Shown here piece after piece: positions 1-7,035 of a stretch of DNA of 24,028 nt; positions within the stretch are counted from its first letter, which is position 1; the number at the start of each line of letters is the position of its first letter. The stretch comes from Rhodospirillales bacterium. Lineage in GTDB: Bacteria > Pseudomonadota > Alphaproteobacteria > Acetobacterales > Acetobacteraceae. The notes beneath the pieces are model-generated. The model was not told the DNA's origin, did no database searches, and saw only the letters and a list, made by a program, of their open reading frames with translations. The stretch is taken from NCBI GenBank assembly GCA_028866445.1, contig JAGWIE010000003.1, positions 1 through 24,028 of the forward strand, read 5' to 3'. Position numbers and translations under genes: made by a program.

Positions 1-2
1 TT

Positions 3-1520
3 GGCGCCTCCTTGACGGTTCTTCACGCCATCGCCGGGCGGCTGGTGGTGCTGGTGCTCATCCTGGCGGCAGCGCTGGCGTTGGCTGTGTGGTTGACCCC
101 CTGGGTCATCCGGCGTGCCATCGGGCTGCTGGCGCGCCTGCGCGGGCCGATGCGGCAATGGGCTGAGGCCAGAGACGGCTGGGCACGGCAGTTTGTGCGC
201 TCGCTGTTAGACCCAGACCGTCCCGAAACGCTGGGTCTGCTGGCGCTAGGCGCCATGCTGATCGGTGGGCTTTGGCTGTTCTTCGGCGTACTACAGGATG
301 TTGTCGCCGGAGACCCATTGGTGCGGGCGGATGCGGCGATCTTTCATTTTCTGCAATCGCTGCGCACGCCGGTGGTTGACCGCGTGATGGTGGCCATTAC
401 CGAACTGGGCGACGCGGCGGTGGTTATCCCCGTGCTTGTGGTAACATTGGTTTGGCTTGCCGGGCAGCGTGCCTGGCGCGCGGCGTTTTATGGGCTTGCC
501 GCGGTGGCTGGCGCCAGCCTGTTTGCGTTCCTGATGAAGATCACCCTGCAGCAAACCCGTCCGGACTCGATTTTTTCTGGGTGGAACTCCTATTCTTTCC
601 CGAGCGGCCACACCACAGCCAGCACCGCCCTGTACGGATTCCTCGTTGTGTTGATTTGCAGAGAGGTGGGAGCGCGCGCCCGGGTGCTGGTCACGCTGGC
701 GGCGGTCTTACTGGTTGGCGCCATCGCCTTTTCGCGCCTGTATCTTGGCGCACACTGGCTTTCGGACGTGACGGCCGGATTGGCCTTCGGCGTAGCCTGG
801 GTGGCATTACTAGGAATCGTCTATTTGCAGCATGCACGCAGGGAGGTGCGCGCCCCTGGTCTCGCGGCGGCGGGGCTCGCCGTGCTGCTCTTGGCAGGTG
901 GACTGCATATCGGAACCAAACACGCCGTGGATATGCGGCGCTATGCGCTCACTTTGCCCGTGCGTGAAATGTCTCTCACGGATTGGCGCAATGGCGGATG
1001 GGCCAACCTGCCTGTATGGCGTGTCGATCTCACGGGCGATTATGAAGAGCCGTTTGTTCTACAATGGGCAGGATCCTTGGCACCGTTGAAAGCCACCTTG
1101 CTGGAAGATGGCTGGCAGGTGCCCGTACCGTGGGATTTGTCATCATCTGCGGAATGGCTCTTGCCCAACGCCAAGGCAGACGCATTACCCGTGTTGCCGC
1201 ATCTCGATAATGGCCGGTCAGAGGCATTGGTGATGATTAAAACTGGCGACAATGTGCCGCGCGGCCAGCGGTTGATTTTAAGGGTTTGGCCGTCTGGCAC
1301 GGTGCTGACCAACGCAGGACTTACGCAGCCGCTTTGGATTGGCACTGTGGTTGCAGAGAAAGTGGAGCATCTGAAGCCGTTCGCCAGCCTTGTCGATGAG
1401 CAGAATGATGTGAACAGCGCTTTGCAAACTCTCCGAATGGCCTTGCCGGGAATAGAATCGGAAAATCGTGCTCCCGCAGTGCCGGAATGGAATGGCGAGG
1501 TTTTGCTTGGTCAGTCTTGA
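3..1520 (+). CDS. PAP2-family phosphatase with LssY-like C-terminus (5'-truncated by window edge)
   Basis: Membrane phosphatase of the PAP2 superfamily, which removes phosphate from lipid or isoprenoid pyrophosphate/phosphate substrates at the membrane. Counting from the TTG at 12, all three PAP2 signature motifs are present: K176 to R183-P, P197-S-G-H200, and S241-R with H248 and D252. Several hydrophobic helices surround them. The last 180 residues or so resemble the LssY C-terminal domain. The first 100 residues look like the linker that follows a DedA domain in bifunctional DedA/PAP2 proteins, and the frame stays open to base 3. The true gene therefore probably starts upstream of the window and TTG 12 is probably not the start. 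The downstream neighbour is convergent, 5 bases away. The substrate cannot be told from sequence. Confidence 0.85.
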   Translation, partial: GASLTVLHAIAGRLVVLVLILAAALALAVWLTPWVIRRAIGLLARLRGPMRQWAEARDGWARQFVRSLLDPDRPETLGLLALGAMLIGGLWLFFGVLQDVVAGDPLVRADAAIFHFLQSLRTPVVDRVMVAITELGDAAVVIPVLVVTLVWLAGQRAWRAAFYGLAAVAGASLFAFLMKITLQQTRPDSIFSGWNSYSFPSGHTTASTALYGFLVVLICREVGARARVLVTLAAVLLVGAIAFSRLYLGAHWLSDVTAGLAFGVAWVALLGIVYLQHARREVRAPGLAAAGLAVLLLAGGLHIGTKHAVDMRRYALTLPVREMSLTDWRNGGWANLPVWRVDLTGDYEEPFVLQWAGSLAPLKATLLEDGWQVPVPWDLSSSAEWLLPNAKADALPVLPHLDNGRSEALVMIKTGDNVPRGQRLILRVWPSGTVLTNAGLTQPLWIGTVVAEKVEHLKPFASLVDEQNDVNSALQTLRMALPGIESENRAPAVPEWNGEVLLGQS

Positions 1521-1525
1521 ACCGC

Positions 1526-2002
1526 TTAATTGATCCGTTGTTGGGCTGGGTGCAGCCCAGCACGTTGCGGCAGAGCGACAATCAGCAGGAGCATCGCGCC
1601 GATGAGCACCGCGGAAGCTCCCATCCGGCTTAATTCAAACCCACCTTGGACCAGAGGTTTGTCGAGCAGGTCGCCAACCGTGGCGCCTAGCGGACGGGTG
1701 AGGATGACTGCCGCCCAGAACAGCGCGACGTGGGAGATGCGGGTGAAGTAATACGCCGCCGCAATCAAGATGATCGCCGTGCCGAACACCACGGCGCCGT
1801 TACCAAAACCAAGACCGTTGCTGTCCGCCATCCAATCACCCAGCGCTGTCCCCAGGGTTTGAGAGGACAGGATCGTAATCCAGTAGAAGGTTTCAGTGCG
1901 GGGCGTCGCCACGCGATCCACCGAGACGCTGCCCTCAGTCCAGCGCCACACAGCCAGTGAGGCAGTCAAAAGCAGGCCCAAGAGCCGCCTCTTTTGTTTC
2001 CA
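1526..2002 (-). pseudogene. COG4705-like membrane protein, N-terminal half missing
   Basis: The C-terminal part of a multi-pass membrane protein of the uncharacterised COG4705 group. The typical stretch is a W-R-W-T-E-G-S-V-S-V-D segment followed by E-T-F-Y-W-x-x-I-L and a T-A-L-G-D-W motif, with a later repeat-like T-R-P-L-G-A-T-V-G-D-L-L-D. Family members usually carry about another 100-130 residues with the first copy of this repeat. Here, upstream of about base 2002, the frame reads instead through the wrong frame of a response regulator, giving an Arg/Ala-rich non-family sequence up to base 2140. No start codon with a ribosome binding site precedes the conserved part. I read it as a deletion remnant. 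The function of the family is unknown. Confidence 0.65.
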
Positions 2003-2010
2003 ATCGCGAC

Positions 2011-2223
2011 GTCGCCCTGCCGCCGCGCCGCTTTCAGCACGGCGAGGCCATCCATGCCGGGCAGGCCAAGATCCAGCAGCGCGATGGCATAGGCGGTGCC
2101 GCGCAGCGCCTCCTGGGCGGTGAGGCCGTAGCGAACCCAATCCACCGTCATGCCGACGGATTTCAACGCCGTCACCAGGCCGTTGCCGATTAAGGCGTCA
2201 TCTTCGATGAGCAGCACACGCAT
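2011..2223 (-). pseudogene. Response regulator receiver domain, truncated (OmpR-type)
   Basis: The beginning of a two-component response regulator. The start M-R-V-L-L-I-E-D-D is at 2223. The acidic pair is D8-D9 and the phosphoacceptor is D51 in L-L-D-L-G-L-P-G-M-D-G. The family sequence runs to about residue 71 (A-R-R-Q-G-D) and then breaks off. The frame continues only briefly into COG4705-derived DNA read in the wrong frame and stops at 1966. The rest of the receiver and the whole DNA-binding domain are missing, and no sensor kinase is present. It is divergent from the ATPase remnant at 2291. A functional protein is unlikely. Confidence 0.8.
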
Positions 2224-2290
2224 GCGCCGAGCTTGTGCCAAGGCGGCAGGCTGGGCAAGGGCTGTAATTTGGGGGCATAACGGGCTTCTG

Positions 2291-3028
2291 ATGCTGGAAA
2301 ATGCTTCTGTTCTCCCCTCGAATCTCTCGCAGGGCTTGTCCAGCGCCGAGGCGCGCCGGCTGCTGGCGGAACATGGCCCGAATGAAGTTGCCGAACCCAG
2401 GCGTAACCCGCTGGTCGCCTTGCTGGGTCATTTCTGGGCACCGGTGCCATGGATGCTGGAGGCGGCGGTCCTGCTCCAGGCTCTCACCGGCGCCTATCTC
2501 GAAGCCGCTGTCATCGCCGGGCTCCTCCTGTTCAATGCGGCACTCTCCTTTGTGCAGGAGGCGCGGGCCGATACCGCGCTGGCCGCGCTCAAATCGCGCC
2601 TGGCGCTCACGGCCTTGGTCCGCCGTGATGGCGTCTGGCTCGTGCTTCCGGCGCGTGAGGTCGTGCCGGGCGACCTGGTAAAACTATCCCTTGGCGCCAT
2701 AGTACCCGCGGATGTGCGGCTCGCCGGAGGCAATGTGTTGCTTGATCAGTCGATGATTACCGGCGAATCGTTGCCCGTTGAAGCCAGCCCCGGTGCGGCA
2801 AGCTACGCGGGCGCCATGGTCCGCCGAGGCGAAGCGGAGGCGCTCGTGGTGGCAACGGGTGCCCGCACTTATTCTGGCCGCGCCGCCGAATTGGTGCGCA
2901 TTGCCCATGGACCCAGCGCAGAACAATCCGCGATTCTGCGCGTGGTGCGGAACCTTGCCGTGTTCAACGGCTTCGTGCTGCCCCTTCCCTCCGTAACGCT
3001 TCCAGCGCCGCCTTGGTGCTGGTTTTGA
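2291..3028 (+). pseudogene. P-type H+-ATPase (P3A-like), N-terminal fragment
   Basis: The first roughly 230 residues of a plasma-membrane-type cation ATPase. The chosen start is ATG 2291; an upstream extension to 2150 would run antisense through the response regulator. Visible features are the cation-ATPase N-terminal region (E-A-R-R-L-L-A-E-H-G-P-N-E-V), the first helices with F-W-A-P-V-P-W-M-L-E-A typical of P3A proton pumps, and the actuator domain with its T-G-E-S loop. The similarity ends near 2980 at F-N-G-F-V. The phosphorylation motif D-K-T-G-T, the nucleotide-binding domain and six or so helices are all absent. Members are usually above 800 residues, whereas this one stops after 245. 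The tail is antisense to a copper-ATPase fragment, so the end is a recombination join and not a sequencing stop. Confidence 0.85.
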
Positions 3029-3293
3029 CCGGATCGGCAATCGCAGTCACGCCAGCAGGTTGCCCAACCACCGCCACGAACAAGGCCGTGGCCCCGCTGG
3101 CGCGCAGTTCCTCGGCTTGTTGCGTGAGCGCGCTCGTGCCAATGGCAGCATGCGGGCTTTTCACGCCGACGACATAGACAAGCAACGGCACGGCGAGGAT
3201 GGAACCGCCACCGCCAATCAATCCCAGCGATAAGCCGATGAGAACGCCTGAACCGAGGCCGAGGGCGTATTGCAACAGGTCCAATGAGGTCAT
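2964..3293 (-). pseudogene. TauE/SafE permease N-terminus fused in frame to a copper-ATPase fragment
   Basis: A 109-codon chimeric frame starting at ATG 3293, 29 bases after the DUF2892 gene and presumably in its operon. Residues 1-56 are the first two helices of a sulfite exporter TauE/SafE-type permease, with the glycine-rich I-G-G-G-G-S-I-L-A-V-P-L-L segment and ending at A-I-G-T-S-A-L. Such permeases normally continue for another 200 or more residues with six more helices. Here the frame passes without a stop into a soluble piece of a P1B copper ATPase, then ends in a few unrelated residues. A working transporter is very unlikely. The intact ancestor would have fitted the sulfur theme of the operon. 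Confidence 0.8.
2982..3125 (-). pseudogene. Copper P1B-ATPase internal fragment (about 48 residues)
   Basis: Residues Q-A-E-E-L-R-A-S-G-A-T followed by L-F-V-A-V and A-D-P-V-K-x-S-T-K-A-A-L-E-A-L-R-R-E-G match the segment of CopA-type ATPases at the end of the nucleotide-binding domain, just before the T-G-D hinge motif, which is missing. Both ends are cut. The upstream side joins a TauE permease in frame at about 3125, and the downstream side abuts the proton-ATPase remnant at about 2981. It has no start of its own. The assignment rests on recalled family sequence. Confidence 0.7.
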
Positions 3294-3322
3294 CCTCGGC
3301 CGCCGGGCCGGCGCGGCAAATG

Positions 3323-3526
3323 CTACTGAAAGGCGCAGCCAGGTTTCACGCCCAGGCGCTTCAGGATCATCGCTGCCGGGCAAAAGCCCGTGAAACCGGT
3401 CTGCAGCAGGTTGAGCCCGACAAAGCCTGTGAGCAACAGCCACCATTTGGAAACAGCCAATGCCAGCGCCAAGCTGAGCAGAACCATAAATCCGGCAAAG
3501 GACAGCACCGCCTTGTCGATCGTCAT
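3323..3526 (-). CDS. DUF2892 family small membrane protein
   Basis: A 67-residue protein with two hydrophobic helices (about residues 8-25 and 28-45), followed by F-C-P-A and a short basic tail with a further cysteine. This is the YgaP-like DUF2892 module, often fused to or next to rhodaneses and sulfur oxidation enzymes. The ATG at 3526 overlaps the TGA of trxC (ATGA), and a good Shine-Dalgarno sequence (AGGAGA) lies just upstream inside trxC, so translation is probably coupled. The role is unknown. The context points to handling of sulfane sulfur at the inner membrane, which is inference from the neighbours. Confidence 0.85.
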   Translation of the reverse strand: MTIDKAVLSFAGFMVLLSLALALAVSKWWLLLTGFVGLNLLQTGFTGFCPAAMILKRLGVKPGCAFQ

Positions 3527-3966
3527 GTTCTTTCTCCTGAGTTCTGCCGTGCCCATTGCACGATCTGCTGTGCCGCCATGGCACCGGCCTGACGCGCCCG
3601 CAGCTGCCCGCCGGCAAACAGCAGCAGCGTGGGAATGGAGCTGATGCCATGGCGCGACATGGTCGCCGCCGCGCTGTCCGCATCGAGTTTCAACAGGCGA
3701 AACCGCGGCTCCAGCGCCACGGCGGCCTGCTGAAATTGCGGTGCCATGGCGCGGCACGGGCCGCACCACGCGGCCCACACATCCACCAGCAAAGGGATTC
3801 CATCATGGCGCATATGCCGCGCCAGCGCTGCCTCATCGACGGCCAAGACTGCACCATTGAACAAAGGCTTATGGCAAACACCGCAGCGTGGCGCGCCGTC
3901 CAGCCTCTCCTGCAGCAGACGATTCACCGCCGCGCAGTGGGGGCAGACAAGAGTTATGCCGGACAA
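3523..3966 (-). CDS. trxC: Thioredoxin 2 (TrxC) with N-terminal zinc finger
   Basis: A cytoplasmic thiol-disulfide reductase of 147 residues. The N-terminal zinc-binding cysteines C8-x-x-C11 and C28-x-x-C31 distinguish TrxC from TrxA, and the active site is W67-C68-G-P-C71. The later cis-proline region is S-S-I-P-T. The start is TTG at 3966, preceded at six bases by AGGAG, which overlaps the stop of the oxidoreductase gene. No ATG fits as well. It lies 9 bases after the sulfide:quinone oxidoreductase gene and overlaps the DUF2892 gene by 4. In this operon it plausibly reduces persulfides or polysulfides, which is inference. Confidence 0.93.
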   Translation of the reverse strand: MSGITLVCPHCAAVNRLLQERLDGAPRCGVCHKPLFNGAVLAVDEAALARHMRHDGIPLLVDVWAAWCGPCRAMAPQFQQAAVALEPRFRLLKLDADSAAATMSRHGISSIPTLLLFAGGQLRARQAGAMAAQQIVQWARQNSGERT

Positions 3967-3975
3967 ACGCTTCTC

Positions 3976-5256
3976 CTAATGCGATTCATCGGCGAATTTA
4001 TGGATATTCAGCTGCTTCATCAGATAACTTTCGTAAAACGGCTCGCTCTTCCCGGCCTTGATCTTGCGCAAAAAATATTTTTCGAAGCCGATTTTGGCGA
4101 GATGTACCCATTTGCCCTGCGCCGCCCAGTTGGCATTGCGCGGCGGAATCTGCGGCTGCGCCACGAACGCAACACCGCCATCGCCGAAATCGGCAAGGCA
4201 GATTGCATTCCAGCTCGGCCGGACCGTGGCCTCGCCGCCGCGCAGCAGGGCGCCGAGATTATGCGCCGTCGCCGTTACCATGGATTCAATCATGAAGCCG
4301 GTTTTCGGCACGCCGACCGGCACCGGGGTCTTGCCGGTCGGCGGAATGGCAACGCATACGCCGATCGAAAACACATTGGGAAATGCCGGGTTGCGCTGGT
4401 GTGCATCAGCCAGAATGAAGCCACGCAGATTTGTCAGCCCCTCGATGCCGTGGACCGCGCCGACGCCGCGGAACGGCGGCATCAGCATCGAGAAGTCGAA
4501 GGTCAGATCGTGTGTATTCTTCAGGCTCGCATCCTCGTTCAACTCCTCCACGAGCAGGTGTCCTGCGGTAATCTCCTTCACCTGTGCGTTGGTGATCCAT
4601 TTGATGTGCCGCTCACGCAACTCTCTCTCCATCAGCCCCTTGGTGTCGCCTACGCCATCCAGGCCGAGATGCCCGACATACGGCTCCGGCGTAACAAAGG
4701 TCATCGGCACCTTGTGGCGAAGCTTGCGCTTGCGCAGCTCGGTATCGAGGATGAAGGCGAACTCATAGGCGGGGCCGAAGCAGGACACACCCTGCACCGC
4801 ACCGATCACGACCGGACCAGGATTTTCGCAGAATTTTTCAAAGGCGGCATAGGCACGCTCGGCATGGCCGGTCTCGCAGATGGAGTGGGTAAAACCCTGC
4901 GGCCCGAGCCCGGGGATTTCATCGAAGGCGAGTTCCGGCCCGGTCGCGATGACGAGATAATCGTAAGCCAGCTGCGCGCCGCTGTTCAGCTCGACCTTGT
5001 TATCCGCCGGATGCACACGCTTTGCCCCCTCGGTCAAAAACCGGATCTTCTTCTTGGCCATCACCTTGGTCAGATCAACCTCGATATCCCGTCGCTGCCG
5101 CCAGCCCACCGCAACCCAGGGGTTGGAGGGATAGAAGTGATAGACGGGCGACGAGCCGATGACGGTAATATGGTCCTCCTTGCGGAGTTGATCCGATAGC
5201 TCATAAGCCATCAGCGTTCCGCCAAGCCCCGCCCCCAGCACAATAATTTCAGACAT
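3976..5256 (-). CDS. sqr: Sulfide:quinone oxidoreductase
   Basis: A flavoprotein of 426 residues that oxidises sulfide to sulfane sulfur/polysulfide and passes electrons to the quinone pool on the inner membrane. The N-terminal FAD-binding motif is G8-A-G-L-G-G, and A-T-G-P lies at about 104-107. Three cysteines sit at C127, C159 (V-S-C-F-G-P-A-Y-E) and C353 (N-A-I-C-L-A-D-F-G-D). They correspond closely to C128, C160 and C356 of the characterised Acidithiobacillus ferrooxidans enzyme, which argues for true SQR over a general NADH dehydrogenase or flavocytochrome subunit. The C-terminus has the amphipathic helices used for membrane attachment. AAGGA lies 8 bases before ATG 5256. It is the first gene of a leftward operon and is probably repressed by the divergent ArsR-family gene. 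Confidence 0.93.
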   Translation of the reverse strand: MSEIIVLGAGLGGTLMAYELSDQLRKEDHITVIGSSPVYHFYPSNPWVAVGWRQRRDIEVDLTKVMAKKKIRFLTEGAKRVHPADNKVELNSGAQLAYDYLVIATGPELAFDEIPGLGPQGFTHSICETGHAERAYAAFEKFCENPGPVVIGAVQGVSCFGPAYEFAFILDTELRKRKLRHKVPMTFVTPEPYVGHLGLDGVGDTKGLMERELRERHIKWITNAQVKEITAGHLLVEELNEDASLKNTHDLTFDFSMLMPPFRGVGAVHGIEGLTNLRGFILADAHQRNPAFPNVFSIGVCVAIPPTGKTPVPVGVPKTGFMIESMVTATAHNLGALLRGGEATVRPSWNAICLADFGDGGVAFVAQPQIPPRNANWAAQGKWVHLAKIGFEKYFLRKIKAGKSEPFYESYLMKQLNIHKFADESH

Positions 5257-5281
5257 TTATGCATTTCCTTGTCCTTCTTTG

Positions 5282-5315
5282 TTGCTTTTATATACGATAA
5301 TTCGTATATTCGCAA
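5282..5315. promoter_or_regulatory. Overlapping divergent promoters of sqr and the ArsR-family regulator
   Basis: Leftward promoter, read on the minus strand: TTGCGA (5315-5310), a 17-base spacer, then TATAAA (5292-5287), pointing to sqr. Rightward promoter on the plus strand: TTGCTT (5282-5287), a 17-base spacer, then TATATT (5305-5310), pointing to the regulator gene. Both are good sigma-70 matches with ideal spacing, and they lie face to face over the same DNA. A single bound dimer would block both. This is a prediction from sequence only. Confidence 0.65.
5290..5309. promoter_or_regulatory. Palindromic operator, probable SqrR/BigR-type site
   Basis: A perfect inverted repeat of ATATACGA and TCGTATAT separated by TAAT. 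It lies within the spacers of both predicted promoters and is the only clear dyad between the two divergent genes. Size, AT-richness and position suit an ArsR-family winged-helix dimer. That the adjacent regulator binds here is inference. Confidence 0.75.
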
Positions 5316-5317
5316 CT

Positions 5318-5674
5318 ATGAAGATAGAAGTGGATCTCATGCGCAACGCGGCCGATGAGGCGGGCGAATTACTGAAGTCATTGTCTAACCCGCACAGGTT
5401 GATGATTCTGTGCCAGCTGCTCGAGGGCGAGCGTTCCGTCGGCGAGCTGGCCGCCTTCCTTGACGTGCGGAGCTCGACTGTGTCGCAGCATCTCGCGTTG
5501 CTGCGGCGGGAAGGGCTCGTCGCCGCAAGGCGCGAGGCGCAGACGATCTTCTACGGCATTGCCAGCCATCCGGCCCGGCGCGTCTTGGAAACCCTGTTCG
5601 AGCTGTTCTGCGCCCCGGCGCAAGCCGGCATCTGCGCGCCGGACCCTCAGCACAACCCCTGCAATGAAAGATAG
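5318..5674 (+). CDS. ArsR-family repressor, SqrR/BigR-like sulfur sensor
   Basis: A winged-helix transcriptional repressor of 118 residues. The core is L-L-K-S-L-S-N-P-H-R-L-M-I-L-C and the recognition helix is S-S-T-V-S-Q-H-L-A-L-L-R. Cysteines C32 (after M-I-L) and C98 (F-C) are 66 residues apart, the same spacing as the sensing pair of SqrR (C41/C107) and BigR (C42/C108), which form a tetrasulfide or disulfide with sulfane sulfur and leave DNA. The metal-binding C-V-C box of arsenic or zinc sensors is absent. I chose ATG 5318. The frame reaches back to TTG 5279, but that lies upstream of the predicted promoter. ATG 5339 is an alternative start. It probably represses itself, sqr and both operons. 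Confidence 0.88.
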   Translation: MKIEVDLMRNAADEAGELLKSLSNPHRLMILCQLLEGERSVGELAAFLDVRSSTVSQHLALLRREGLVAARREAQTIFYGIASHPARRVLETLFELFCAPAQAGICAPDPQHNPCNER

Positions 5675-5678
5675 GACC

Positions 5679-6011
5679 ATGGGTCTTTTTGGCAGCAAGA
5701 CAAACGGATTGCGTGATTTTCTACCCGCCGAGCTTAGCTATGCCCTTTCCCGGCGCGAGGTCGTGCTCGTCGACGTGCGGGAGCCGGGCGAGCACCAGAC
5801 CGCGCGGATCGAGGGCGCGGTTCTGCATCCGCTCTCCTGTTTTGATCCCGCCGCCTTGCCGGAAGGTGCCGTCGTCCTGCATTGCGGCATCGGCAAACGT
5901 TCGCGTATGGCGGCGGATCTTTGCGCCAGGTCGGGCGTCAAAGTGGCGGGCCATCTCAAAGGCGGGCTGGCCGCCTGGATGGCGGCCGGCCTACCCGTTG
6001 TCCGCGGCTGA
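5679..6011 (+). CDS. Rhodanese-like sulfurtransferase
   Basis: A single-domain rhodanese of 110 residues that moves sulfane sulfur through a cysteine persulfide. The pattern V-L-V-D-V-R-E-P-G-E-H is at 29-39. The active-site cysteine is C69 in V-L-H-C-G-I-G-K-R-S, and the closing motif is L-K-G-G-L-A-A-W. There is no signal peptide, so it should be cytoplasmic. The start at ATG 5679 lies 4 bases after the regulator gene. An in-frame ATG at 5664 overlapping the regulator is possible but has no ribosome binding site. It is co-transcribed with the sulfur sensor, which fits a role in taking sulfur from SQR-derived persulfide, possibly with TrxC as acceptor. Confidence 0.9.
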   Translation: MGLFGSKTNGLRDFLPAELSYALSRREVVLVDVREPGEHQTARIEGAVLHPLSCFDPAALPEGAVVLHCGIGKRSRMAADLCARSGVKVAGHLKGGLAAWMAAGLPVVRG

Positions 6012-6027
6012 ACCGGAAGTCCCGCCC

Positions 6028-7035
6028 ATGCCGTTCAAACGCGTCGCCCTCGCCTTTGTGCTCGTCATCGGGTCGGCGGCAGCCTCCCTGCCAGCCCGGG
6101 CTCAGCCAGCTTCCTTCACGGTCGCGGCGGAGAGCATCGCCGACCAGAAGGCGGTGTTCGCCACGGTCGAGGCCGCCCATGTCGTGCCGGCCCGCGCGCG
6201 CATCGGCGGCACGCTCATTTCCTTCCTCGTACAGAACGGCGACCAGGTGCAGGCCGGTCAGCAGATCGCCATGGTCGCCGACCCGACCCTGGCGCAGCAG
6301 CTCGAGGCCGCGGATGCCGACGTTGTTGCCGCCCGCGCGCAAGCGGCGCAGGCCGCGCTTGATTTCGGCCGCGCCCAGGCGCTGATCCGCTCGGGTGCGG
6401 TCTCCCGTTCGGTCTTCGATTCGGCGCAGACCGCGGTGAATGTGGCCAACGCCACGCTGAACGCGAAAATCGCCGCCCGCGCTGCCCTTGCACAGCAGAT
6501 CGGCGAGGGTGCAGTGCTGGCCCCGATTGCCGGGCGCATCCTCACCACGCCGGTGACCGAAGGCACGGTGGTGCTAGCCGGTGACACCGTCGCTACCGTC
6601 GCCGAACAGGATTACGTGCTGCGGCTCGACATACCCGAGCGCCACGCGCTGTTCGAGCGCGTGGGCGATCCCGTGCGCCTCGACAATGGTTCGGAGACAA
6701 CGCAATTCGGCAAAATCACGCTGATCTACCCGCAAATCCAGAACGGCCGCGTCGAAGTCGATGCGACCGTGCCGAATCTCGGGAATTATTTTGTCGGCGC
6801 GCGCGTCCAAGTCTGGGTCTATGCCGGCTCCCGCCCCGGCATCGTCATCCCGGAAAATTTTATCGATACGCGCTTCGGCCTTGATTATGTGGATTTGCAA
6901 ACGCCAGGCGGGGCCATAGCTATTCCCATCCAGCGCGGCGCGCCACAACCGACGCCCGGCCTGCCCAACGGGATAGAGATCCTCACCGGTCTCGCCCCTG
7001 GCGAGGTGCTGCTCCCGCCTGGTAGCGCGCCATGA
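6028..7035 (+). CDS. RND efflux periplasmic adaptor (membrane fusion protein)
   Basis: The periplasmic adaptor of a tripartite efflux system, 335 residues. It has a Sec signal peptide with a likely cut after A-R-A near residue 25, and no lipoprotein cysteine. A biotinyl-lipoyl half motif (G-G-T-L-I-S-F-L-V-Q-N-G-D-Q-V-Q-A-G-Q) is followed by an Ala/Gln-rich helical hairpin at about 95-150. The second lipoyl half contains A-P-I-A-G-R-I, and beta-barrel and membrane-proximal domains follow. It overlaps the pump gene by 4 bases (ATGA). No outer-membrane TolC-type channel is encoded nearby, so a shared channel is likely. ATG 6028 is preceded by a GGAAG at suitable distance. The annotated frame extends upstream but only through rhodanese DNA. 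Confidence 0.92.
   Translation: MPFKRVALAFVLVIGSAAASLPARAQPASFTVAAESIADQKAVFATVEAAHVVPARARIGGTLISFLVQNGDQVQAGQQIAMVADPTLAQQLEAADADVVAARAQAAQAALDFGRAQALIRSGAVSRSVFDSAQTAVNVANATLNAKIAARAALAQQIGEGAVLAPIAGRILTTPVTEGTVVLAGDTVATVAEQDYVLRLDIPERHALFERVGDPVRLDNGSETTQFGKITLIYPQIQNGRVEVDATVPNLGNYFVGARVQVWVYAGSRPGIVIPENFIDTRFGLDYVDLQTPGGAIAIPIQRGAPQPTPGLPNGIEILTGLAPGEVLLPPGSAP

Noticed and set aside
3556..5199. A 547-codon open frame on the plus strand opposite sqr and trxC
   Set aside because: It is antisense to two clearly identified genes, has no family motif and is His/Arg-rich, as expected from GC-rich shadow frames.
5279..5317. Upstream TTG start for the ArsR-family regulator
   Set aside because: It would place the start codon upstream of the predicted promoter and translate the operator; homologues begin close to ATG 5318 or 5339.
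5318..5674. Arsenic- or zinc-sensing ArsR/SmtB
   Set aside because: The E-L-C-V-C-D metal-binding box is absent; the two cysteines match the sulfane-sulfur sensors instead.
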